NCBI GenBank assembly: GCA_036346375.1
Contig: CM070501.1
Coordinates: 57,825,326-57,889,325 of the forward strand
DNA: 64,000 nt
Reading direction: 5' to 3'
Source: Guadua angustifolia
Taxonomy: Eukaryota; Streptophyta; Magnoliopsida; Poales; Poaceae
Below, piece by piece: positions 36,334 through 47,100 of this stretch. The translations under genes were made by a program, and so were the position numbers. Position 1 is the first letter of the stretch. Each line of letters starts with the position of its first letter. Under the pieces are notes generated by a model. That model ran no database searches. It was not told the DNA's origin and saw nothing but the letters and a program-made list of their open reading frames with translations.

Positions 36334-39300
36334 TGTAACATCCCAAAATTTCATGTTTTGTAATGTTTGAATTTAAAAATGAACTATTTGCATTTTTTCT
36401 TGAATTAATCAAAGCTTAATTTGAATTTTTTAATAATGAAAAGATTTAATTTGATTAATCTATTCATCAAACTAAAGATTTTCAGTTTTTGTTGGGTTCC
36501 TTGTGCTTCAAGAAATTTTTCTGTGTTTTTGGGGATTTTTTGAATTTATTTGCTATTTATTGAAATTTATTTGGATTTATTTGAATTTCTGGAAATTTAT
36601 TAAATTAGAAATGCTTTTATTTTCCAAAATTCATCTTGGGCCAAATTCTTTTCCTCGGCCTAATCCTATTCTTCTCCGTTGGCTGCTTTTTTCGCGGTTT
36701 GATCCAATCGCTCACGGCTACCGATTGGCCCAACCACCACATCGCGTCGCCGCCTAACCTTAACCCGTCCGAATTCCGTGCACCATCGCCGCCTTGGCAT
36801 CCATGTCGCGCATGCCTTCCTAGGGCTATTTAAAGTCCTAATGACCCCCGTGCGATCTTTCCTGCTGCGCCGCCCCTTTTGCCCCAGTCTTGCTGCGTGA
36901 GACACCGCCATCTTCTCTCGCGAGCTCACCGGAGTCCTGCCGCCGCCCGAACCTTTCCGTCGCCTTGTTCTCCGTCTCAGGTCGGTCTCCACCGCTACTC
37001 TTTGCACATCTGGACTTGCCGCGTCGCCCCCTTCTGGATCCATCTTGTCTCGCACTCGATCTGTCGCTTGTTTGTCGTGTGCCGGGTTGTCTTCCTCGCG
37101 TCCGGTAAGTTGCGCTGCCACCTCGCCATTGCTCTCCGTTGATGAACCGTGGTCATCCGATCTATGGTGCACGCTCCAGATCATGCCACATCTCCCCACT
37201 CGTGTTGCCAAAGGCTGGCCGTCCGATCACCCACGGGCGCACCCGATCGCGCCACGCCTCCTCGCCGCGCCCTTGCCTCTTCTCTGTCGTCCGATCCGCA
37301 CCAAGCCGCTAGATGTGTGACGCGTGGCCGTCGGTGTTAGCGCTTGCATGTGCGCCGCGTCAGTGTCCCGTCAGCCGCCGCGTGTCGCCTCGTCATCAAT
37401 GACGTCGATGATGACATCACCCTTTTCCCTGTTCCGTGAGTCCGATCCACCGTGGACTACGCTGTGCTCGTGTACTCGGTACATAGACCGTGGGTCTCGT
37501 ATGTCAACGAAATAAGAATTTTTGGATTTATTTTTATTTCGGGAAATTGATTACTAACATCAGCGTTGCGCAATAAATCGATTTTCCAATAGAAAAATAA
37601 ATTAAGAAATTTGAATTTTATCCTTTTCATCCATTTTCTCTGAATTTAATCTTCCAAAGGCTCTTTCTCGCTCATACGATCCGATTGAAGCGATTCAAGT
37701 TTCTAATTTTTTCTAAAATCGAGCTCTATCTTCCAAAGCAATTTATTTTCAATTTTGAGCTTTTTTAGTCTCTGTTTGGTATTTATTTGGTTTTATTGCT
37801 TTCCTTTTTGGTAGATGCGAATTCTGAAGGAGTAAACGGAGAATTTGAAGACCAAGACTCAACACTAGATCAACAAGGCAAGTCATAACCTTTGATCATA
37901 TTGAACCCATGTTTGCAAAAGTAATTTGGTTTATACAATTACACGTTATTTGTGTATCAATGCGTAATTTGTGGGAATATCTTTTCACCTGATTGAAATT
38001 ATGCCACCTTCATCTTTGGAATGCCATGTACCCATTGTTAGCCCTAGCTAGGTCATTATTAGTTGGATATAATCATAATACCAACAATATGTTATCGTAG
38101 CTATGCTTAGACCTGCTTAGTTGTACTATGGGATTCATATCACATGTGAATTAATATTAATCTTGACTTAATGAGATATTGAATCGTGACAATTAGCCAC
38201 TGTTGTAAAACTTGTTGTACTATGGCAGGGTTTGCCATTGGTCTTGGTTGAACAAAATATTTTTCCTTAGGCAAGTGATCATGCAGTAAAGGGGGTGTTT
38301 TCTAGCACATTGGGATGTGGTTGTCTTGCTTGAGACAACTTAAGGACTTAATCTTGTACGCCATTGAACTGGGCCTAACCCTGCAACCACAAGTCTGGTA
38401 TAGGACAGATCTAGCTGATTAATCTGCAATGTCTAGTCTTGAGTACTTCCAATTGTTGGTGTGGGTTTCGGGATGGACGGGTAGATTCACATGGCTCAAG
38501 AGGGGGTCCTGAGGGGCAAAACTTTAGAGGGCAGTACCGAGTTTAGACAATGCATTGTAAAGGCTTTGTCATGATATCTTTGTGACACACCAACGAAAGT
38601 GTGTTTATATCGATGGTACCAAGAGATGTTCATGTCTTATGGGTAAAGCTGTACAATCTCTGCAAAATGTAAAACTATTCGAATAGTCGTGTCCGCGGTC
38701 ATGGACAAACCGAAAATTTCACACGAGATATAGAGTGTTTTATAAAATATAGGAATATGGAAATTGTTGGGATGTGAACAGAGAGTTCATTGTTGTTTTG
38801 TATCTAAAGTTATACCGTTGAATTTAGTGGTTTGATACTTGTTTTGGATGGAGTAAGGTGATGCCTTGCCATTCCGTTAATGTTATCTACCATTGATTTA
38901 CCAATTATTTATTATCTTTTTCATCAATATGCTTTCAATCTATTTATTGTATTTCAATTCAAGTTATTGCTTTCTGCAAATGAATCATATAACTATCCTT
39001 TGTTAAGTCGTGCATGAATATATTGCATCATTTCTCTACAGCTTACTGAGTACTTTTTGTACTCATGACTTTATGCCTTTATTGATCAGTTGCTGAGGAA
39101 GGACCAGGAAGTAATGAGTATCAAAGGAATACTATATAAAGACTATGTGGACTAGGGCGTTTCCCCAAATGATTGTCTGTGGCATGTCGAATGGCGCAAG
39201 TTATCTTATTTCCGATGTAACAGTTTTATTTGTTTCTTAAACCCATAAGGCATGGATGTATGAATCTTGACCATAAGGTCATTTGCTTTAATTAATAATA

Positions 39301-39433
39301 ATTTGTTTCTTCTTAGTTAATTCATTGTATGGAATGATATTTCATCTGTGTTTCCAGCTGTATGCACTAGCGTGATTCTGGACTAGTGTAGTATACATAG
39401 AAGGTTTCGGATTTGCAAATCCGGGTCTCGACA
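36334..39433. mobile_element. Probable solo LTR, 3.1 kb, with 5-bp target duplication
   Basis: The sequence starts TGTAACATCCC and ends GGGTCTCGACA (TG...CA). It is flanked by TTTCA on both sides (36329-36333 and 39434-39438). TGTAACATCC is not repeated inside, and no gag-pol domain was seen, so a single long LTR left by recombination is the simplest reading. A CTATTTAAAG word near 36826 could be its TATA box. A GC-rich block (about 36840-37500) follows, as expected for a leader. Open frames in that block are not similar to any protein I know. An alternative is a non-coding retroelement with very short LTRs. Confidence 0.7.
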
Positions 39434-39438
39434 TTTCA

Positions 39439-40241
39439 AAATCAAATTTTTTGAAAAAAATGGAAAATTGACCGAAATCGACGGACTAGTTGAACTTTTT
39501 TTGGTGGTCCGTTTTTTTTAGGGATTTTTGTTGAAATCAAGCCAGTTTATGTCGAATAAAATTTTTTTTTTGATTTTTTTTAATTGGACTAGTTTATCGA
39601 GCGGTTTTAAAAGCCAAGCGGTGCTACGATCGAAAATCATGAAAATCGAGATATTTTCTTTGATTTTTTGAACCGTGTTTGTAATAGGCCCATGCATATG
39701 CGCTTCTTTCAGATTGGGTATAATACGAATGAAAATACGGGGAGATTTGATCATTTGCTCCATTTCAACTGGTGCAATTGATGATTTGTCTCGTATATCT
39801 TACTGATATATGGTCTCGAGTTTGTATGTTAATGAGATATTACGGAGCAAATTATCAATGGCATAACTAAATAAGGCCGAATCATCAATTTTTCCCAGAA
39901 AATATGCTTTCAAGTGTGAGTTACGTATGAAATACGCCTTCGTGGTGTTCGTTTGCGGGGCCACCCAAATGCATCAAAAAAGAGCTAAACCCTCGTCTCG
40001 AACCCTAGGGGCAGAAGGGTGTGCGTGGCTTCCCCAGGAGGTGGCGACGGAGACCTAGCGTGCGTGTGGCGGTGACGGAGAAGTGCCTGAGATTTGAGGT
40101 GCAGATCGAGGTTGTGGCTGCTGCGTTTCAATAGCAAACAAAGATGAAAGCGATGGTCGATGGCCGATCAAAGACACCTTATAGTCAATGGTCGATGGTA
40201 ACGGGCTAACGCCTCTCTTCTTTACAGTTGATGGTCGATGG
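39439..40241. other. Intergenic DNA with no recognised gene
   Basis: The AT-rich first part probably continues sequence seen at 36236-36333, on the other side of the solo LTR. From about 39990 the DNA becomes GC-richer and contains repeated GGTCGATGGCCGA words near 40150-40245. No coding domain was seen. Confidence 0.4.
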
Positions 40242-40249
40242 CCGACCAG

Positions 40250-41089
40250 CAGTGGCAGAGGGGGCTGGTAGGGCCTGCCCCCCCCCCCAACGAAACAAAA
40301 ATCTATTATTACACTATAAGGTACCCTCCCTAAATATTTAATTTAAATGCACTTTGTAAGTTTGTTGATGTGACCAAATCTCGCAATAAGCATGATAACA
40401 CTACAATGTTACATCATTACAATATAGATATATTCAATGTTGCTATAGATCAACAATTGGTTGAGTTGAATGATCGTTTTAGTTCTCAAGCGACAGAGCT
40501 TCTAACGCTTTATGCATCCTTGGATCCATACGAGATACATTTGACATGTTAAAGATATGCACTTTGGTGGACAAGTTCTATCTCACAGATTTTTCTAGTC
40601 AAGAAAGAGCTCAATTGGAATGTCAACTACCACATTTTCAACTGGATGCATGCAACCATCCAGACCTACATCTACAATGTTTACCATCTTACTGATCGAC
40701 ACATGGACTAGCTAAAACAGGAAAGTTTCTATTTATCCAATGGTTGACAAGTTGCTGATCATTAGTCATCACTCTTCACAATGTGCTGCAACTGCTCGAG
40801 TGAGCTTTTGCGACCATGAAACTTGTCAAAACCGCTTCGAAATAAAATGGGAGATGATTTTCTCGACATTGCACGATAGTCTATATTGAGAAGGAACTAG
40901 AAGCAAAGATCACTTCGAGGAACTTATTGATTTGTATGATCTTCTCGGTGAGTCGTGAGCCAAATTTAAATTAATACAAATGAGATGTGACTTCTCTTAC
41001 AAGAAAAACAATGAAGACTATATATATCGCTATAATATTTTTGGTGTCCAATTAGCCCCCTCCATGTTTAAATCCTGGCTCCGCCCCTA
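40250..41089 (+). mobile_element. hAT deletion derivative with transposase remnant
   Basis: The element is flanked by the exact 8-bp repeat CCGACCAG (40242-40249 and 41090-41097). It starts CAGTGGCAGAG and ends CTCCGCCCCTA, imperfect inverted repeats of the CAGNGGCGGAGC type. Plus-strand frames read HHYNIDIFNVAIDQQLVELN, DRFSSQATELLTLYASLDP (40400-40540) and a damaged C-terminal dimerisation piece near 40800-40890. These match hAT transposases of the TTF-type zinc-finger group. Stops and deletions make it inactive. Confidence 0.85.
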
Positions 41090-41097
41090 CCGACCAG

Positions 41098-41844
41098 AGA
41101 CACCTTTTTGACATTTTGTGGCCTACAGTTCACTGTCAGTGTGTGATAGAGATGGCCAAATGGGCCGGGTCAAACAGCATCACCCTTGAAGCAATTAAAG
41201 TTGAAGCAGCTCAAACTGAGAAAGCAAGGCATTTTCCAGTCCGACGCGCACAGGTTAGTCGGCCTATGGCGTATGGGGTACGGGGCAATCCACGAAAAAA
41301 ATCTTGACAGAAGGCATTTCAGACTGAAAACATGAAACATGCATAATCTGGAAACATTTACAAGCTCACTGCTGCTGTTTCCCATGATATATTCACAAGA
41401 TGCTGATCACTGCACAATTTCACAAGATGCTGCTCACTGCTCGTCTCTTGATTTTAATGCTGGTACATTCAATTTTAATACAAAGCAACTCAACAGAGCA
41501 CCACCATAAGCCAATTAAAATGCTCAATTCATGGTTCATTTTCTAGTAATAGCTTATTCACTATCGGTACGGTGAACAGTTGCATTAGTGTTTGATCTTT
41601 CAGTACAATGGAAAATCCATATTTGGACATTCAACAAGAATTTTGTGATGTAATACTTTTGTCGAGCTATTCCTGTCAAAATGAAACCTCAAATATTGTG
41701 TGCCCATATTCTGCGATCTCAAGACTAAATATTGAAGCTATCTCGGAGCCAGCAACTTTTACTTGCGAGATTTTTGTCAGTATTTTACTTGGAAGCAAGT
41801 ATCAACAGTGTGGTTGATATGATTCCTGTCTTGGTTCGCTGCAG
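41098..41844. other. Intergenic DNA or decayed intron left of the helicase remnant
   Basis: No exon was recognised. The sequence runs into the acceptor CGCTGCAG just before the helicase fragment, so the last few hundred bases may be the original intron of that gene. Confidence 0.4.
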
Positions 41845-42267
41845 GGATAAAGCTCGAGAGAAACAACGCCAGTAAGGCATTGAAAAGAAAAGCAGAAGAG
41901 CTAGCTAGGTCAAAAGCCAAACCCAGTGAAGAAGAAAGCTCCGGAGGAGCCCGAAAAACCAAAGCGGAAGAAGACAGGTAAGCAGCGGCAAGCAGTCCAA
42001 ACCAAGGAGGACATGGATGAGCTCGCACATGAATACCGGCTCTTGAAAAAGCTGAAGCGGGGGGTGATCGATGAAGACGAGTACGAGAACCTGACCGGAT
42101 TTGGAGACTTTGATGACACAGTTTCTTCGGATGGCAATGCGTCTGACTTGGACGAGAGGAAAGAGAGGGGTGACAAGGTGGAGAAGAAACTCAAGCAGAG
42201 ATGGAAGGCAAGAGGAGGGACTAGGAAATTTGAAGGAAAGAGTAAACTGAAGAGCAAGAGGAGATGA
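41845..42267 (+). pseudogene. DEAD-box RNA helicase 18-like gene, last exon only, frameshifted
   Basis: The fragment begins right after a preserved splice acceptor (GCTGCAG) with DKAREKQRQ. It then runs into a stop because of a one-base change near 41873. Another frame continues ALKRKAEELARSKAK. A second shift near 41920 opens the final stretch PEEPEKPKRKKTGKQRQAVQ, KEDMDELAHEYRLLKKLKRG, EDEYENLTGFGDFDD and FEGKSKLKSKRR, ending in TGA at 42265-42267. This is the Lys-rich C-terminal tail of plant RH18 (DDX55/Spb4-type) helicases, which act in ribosome large-subunit assembly. The helicase core with its DEAD box is absent from the window. It is therefore a remnant of a lost or displaced gene, or a partial duplicate. 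Confidence 0.85.
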
Positions 42268-44127
42268 AAATGCATACTATGTATCTTGGGAAGAATTTTT
42301 CCCAGTTTAGGTCAGTTTTTTGATTCGTGATAAATTTCATCAATGAGCAATTGAGCATGAGTCACACTCCATAGGAGCGATGCATGTTACAAAAGAAACA
42401 GGTTCTATGCCAGCGTGTTCTTGTCACCACGGCCACTAGCCTCTGCGCCCTTCGAATTCTGACATCTCTAGTCTCTACATCCTTCGATTCAGTTAAAGCT
42501 GCCGGAAATGCCAAGCCTGTCCGGGTAACAAAAAAAAAATCGACTTTTGCCCGCATTATACAAAACTTCACTGTTCGTCGCATGCTCGAAGATGCACGTT
42601 CACGGAATGACAATGTGCGTATAGCGACGACACCAAGCATTGGACGGTGGTGTTGGTCACACGTATCAACACTCAAAAGCAATTTATGAGTCGAAAATCT
42701 GCGAGTAGCATTTTACTTTTTCGAAGAGCTCATGGCACATACGTTACGCACAGCTAGACGTGCCGAAGAGGGCGGTCATTAATCATCGCACACATCACTC
42801 CTGGCCACGTATAAATCTCCTTTACTTCCCTTTTACTCGGCGCGAGCCGTATACCATCAAATCAACAACGAATATCGTTTGATTAAATAATAACGTGCAT
42901 GATTATGGAATAGTTACTGATGCAGCTAAGTTTTTTTTTCAGAGAACATTACCGTAAAGGTGAAACTTTATTCAAGAAATGTAATACAACATATATTAGA
43001 TACATTTGTTACGGAAGAGGTCATATAAAGGAAAAAAATAAAATATCGCGCGTATGACGCGAAAGACAGACCAGGTCATTTCATGTAGAGAGGAGTGGAA
43101 TGAGAGAAAAAGGGCAACAACAGAACAGGCTTCATGTGGAGAGATGAACGGAACGGGAGGACGATGATCAACAGAAAAAATTGGTGCCTGTCTCCAAAGA
43201 CAGACAATATTCATCCACTGCCGACTTCCCAGTGCCAACAGGCCAATTGAGCTGAGGCTGCCTCCGTGGATTCAGAATTGTCGCTTGCGCTGACAGAAGA
43301 GCAGGCGGCAATGTCATGCCGACGGTGTTCAATTAGTCGCTCCACACACTTTGCAGATGCAATTCCAAGAGTAAAGCGTAGAAGCTTTGCAGCAAGATCT
43401 GAAGCCCCGTTTGGAAAGCACGAACTCCGTCGTTCTAAACAGCGCCTAAACTACTACCATACACCGAGATATTTCTCATTCGGGGTAGAATTAAGCATTC
43501 AAAGCATAGTTAGCGCGAAGAGGCATCTTAACTCTGGTAATACAAGAAACTAATACATGCTGAATTTAATTCCACGACCACATGAATAAAAATGGAAGTG
43601 CAGCGGTCTAGGTAGATTCATAGATTACATCTAATATCCACAGAACCACATCGTTAGCTAATTAATCCTAGGTCTAGTGAACCTATCATAGAACAAAAAC
43701 GCCCTACCTGTTCTCCACAGCAAAATCCAAGCTTACAGGAGTGATCCACCGGCTGAGGTACCATGTGGAATGTAAGCATTAGATAAAAAAAAAAACAATC
43801 GCAGAAATAAAGTGGAATGCGATTAAATCACCAAGAAAGCAAAACATTACAGTCGTAACAGATCGGCACTCACCTGAAATAACATCTCAAACCTACCAGC
43901 ATTTGGAGCTTATCCAGCTGCCTCTAGGGAAAAATTCACATAACATAGATCAATCACTTTTGGATAAGGCAAACAAACATTCGACCAACATTGGAGTATG
44001 ACAATGGAACAGAAATCCAGGGAAATCCGGCAACCTACCTTACGCTCCTGTATGAGTACAAGTCCGGAGAACAGGAATAGAAATGGTTTCTGACAGATGA
44101 CAATCTTAGTAATTATATTAGTCGTTT
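42268..44127. other. Intergenic DNA and probable 3' UTR of the TAF15-like gene
   Basis: No gene was recognised. Open frames at 42384-42689 and 43266-43553 lack family resemblance and splice context. A T run at 42931-42940 followed by CAGAGAACATT...GTGAAACTTTATT resembles the 3' end of some plant LINEs on the minus strand, but it is too short to call. Roughly 43870-44127 is the likely 3' UTR of the minus-strand neighbour. Confidence 0.35.
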
Positions 44128-47100
44128 TCAGTATGGTCGTGAACGGGAACCGCCACCCTGGTGTCTGTTAGGCCCATGGCCTCCTCCATCTCTGAAGTTA
44201 TCCCTGCGTCTATCCCCACCGAAGCCACCACCACGTCCACCTCTGTACACCATGTAATGCAGTGAAGAAATTATATATATATGCATCATCCACATGAATC
44301 ATGGTTTTAGTTATATGTAGTAAAGTGATAAACTAAGATAATACACTGTTAAAACTTAAAAGCACCACTGCTTAAAACAAAACTCCAAATCTTTTAATTG
44401 TGACATATTAGTACAGTTTTCTCCTTGCATATGATCAAATGTGTATATGAAATAAAGATTATGGTTAACAAACACTATTTTGAATTGAGAATTTTCAAGA
44501 TTTTAATGCAGAAGCAGTAGCACAAATACGCACTGCTCTGTACCTAATTTACTTGTCATCCTCCTGATCCCACACATTTACCCTATTTCCCACCCATCAG
44601 TGAATTGTTTACTACAATGAATTTGACAAATTGCTTTGTGCAACAAATTGGCTTCTATGCATCAAGAACACACAGTTCAAGTAACAGAAGACAATTGTTT
44701 CAGCATCCACAGTCATGCTTACCCTTATAAATCATATGAGGAAATCCCAAGCCAGGGCTTTATGTTCCAGATTAATCATAAGTGTAACTTGTATATAATA
44801 TTACAATTTGGTTAGGTTAACTTGGTTTTACTACATTCAGGCCCTGTTTGTTTCGGCTTTTTTCTGGCTTAAAAGCCAAAAAACCAAAAGCTAAAACAAA
44901 CAAATAGCTTTTAAGCCGGGCTTAAAAAAAGCCAAAAGCCTCCCATGAACTAAAAGCTAAAAGCCAATGTGAGGTGGTTTTTTTTGGCTTTTGCTGATTG
45001 AAATTTATATTTGCCATTGAAGTTGTAACATATTTACCCACCAATACCATCCATATAACTTATCTATGAAAGCCGAGAGAATTGGAGGCCAACCAGGGTG
45101 GCCACGTGTCGCCGTTTTTTTGCGAAAAAGCCCTCCGTAAATTTCGTAATTACGTTTAGGTCCTCCAGCCGGTTATTTTGCAAAAAAAACCGTTGTCTAT
45201 ATATATTCACGAACAGGTCCTCCGGTGGGTAGTTTTGCAAAAACAAAAAATTACATCCAGGCCCTTCTATCGGTAATTTTGCAAAAGAGCCCTATAGTTT
45301 CAGATATTTCAGACGGTCCTCCACCTTTATTTTTTCGTTTGCGAAAAAAAAAGCTCCGTAATCTGTATATTAGCGGTTGGGTCCTACGGTGGGTAGTTTT
45401 GCAAAAACAAAAAATTACATCCAGTGCCCTTCTACCGTAATTTTACAAAAAACCATATAGTTTCAGATATTCGCGTCACGGGTCCTCCAAACTTTATTTT
45501 TTCGAGAAGGACCAACGAACCAAATTTTGTACTTGAACGGCGTAGCTGAGTTCCTATCTAGTATAAATGAAACTTCTTTTGTTTTCAAGGGCGTCTCCCT
45601 CTCCCTCTTCCTCACAATCTAAAAGGGTATTTTAGATTTTTCAACAATAAGCTACACTATCCAACCCATAAAAAAGCTAAGGTGCCAAACAACATGCCTT
45701 AGCTTAAAAGCAAATGGCTTAAAAGCTCATTAAGCCAAAAAGTTGGCTTTAAGCCAAAAGCCAAAAAGCCTAAGCTAAAACAAACAGGGCCTCAGTACAC
45801 TCCAACTAAAAGTTCAAGTAAAAGCTAAGCCAAAATAAAATAATCCGATGGTGCATGGCATATAGGGGTGAAAACGGTATCGGTAATTCCCGAAATTCTG
45901 AAAACCGTTTTTGAAATTTTTCAACCGGACGTGTCGAGATCGGTAATTTTCGGAATCGAATCGGAATCGGTAATTTTTGTAAACGATAACGTAGCGGTTT
46001 TGATTTGTTCGACCGCTTCTTGATATCCGGAAAAATCGGTAAATTCCGTCGATTATTACCGGAATTATTCCACCACAAATCACACTCCTTCCGGTCACTA
46101 AAACGCCCATAACTTTTACTCCGAACTCCGATTTAGGTGATTTTGGACTCTATCTAAGCTTATCACGAGGCTACAATCTCCACCCATTTTCATGATTTAA
46201 CCAATCATAGATATTTTTAAATATCATAAAAACAAAACTCTAATGTAGTCATTCAAGTCTAAAATTTGATGTGTGTTCATCATAAATTTGTGAATATTTA
46301 TTAATTACTAATTTCTATGTGGATGTACTATTTGTGTGAATTTTTGAAGTCAATTGGTGGTACATGTCCTTACGACGTTCTGGGTCTCTTTTTGGATTCG
46401 ATTGTTACCGATATATATTTTGTATCAATTTTCGTTTCCGATATTTTGAATTACTGATGCCATTTTCGTTTCAGTAGTTATCGATTCCGATATCGTTTCC
46501 GAGAAAAATATGAAAACAAAAATGGTTTTAGTGTTTTCCCAACCGCTTTAAATGTTTTCACCCTAATGGCATATCCTCCTAATCATAGAATTTTTTTAAG
46601 TGACTCCTAATCACATATTGCTGAATAATATGGTAGTGCATGTCAATTAAAAATCTCTAGTCTATCAAATTGCAATACAATGTACTGCTTGGCCAGAATA
46701 ATCAGATGTCTCGACTGGGAATGGCAGTACAGAATTTGCATTTAGCAGTTAAACAACTGAAAAGTACTTACCCATGACCATATGTAGGAGCTCTTGGTGC
46801 CGATTTCTCGGCCATCACAACACTAATTTTATAGCCTCTCATGTCAAAATCTGGAAAATGAATAGAATATATGCATTATGGATTGCACAACGCGTAGAAT
46901 TAAATAAAAGAATATCATGAACCACAACAAATTCAGCACCAAACTTACTGTTATAGAAACCACCAGCTGCATGAGCAGCAGAAGGATCTTCGTAAGCAAG
47001 GCAAGCATCTCCTTTGTTGTTTCCAGACTCATCAGTATAGATTTTTATGTTCCAGGGCCACTGATCTTTGTAGCCACGTTTCTGCTTGATCCTTCCAACC

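Noticed and set aside
36503..37515. Several overlapping open frames in the solo LTR's GC-rich block
   Set aside because: They overlap in several frames on both strands, as expected from GC-rich leader sequence, and lack any domain.
36236..39560. Flanks of the solo LTR as one older AT-rich element
   Set aside because: Both sides share an A/T-rich style, but convincing ends and a duplication were not found.
42384..42689. Open frame of 101 codons on the plus strand
   Set aside because: No family resemblance, no splice signals and no promoter context.
42931..43020. Possible 5'-truncated LINE tail (T run followed by CAGAGAACATT)
   Set aside because: Too short to distinguish from chance without a database comparison.
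43266..43553. Open frame of 95 codons on the plus strand
   Set aside because: It lies antisense to the probable 3' flank of the TAF15-like gene and resembles nothing known to me.
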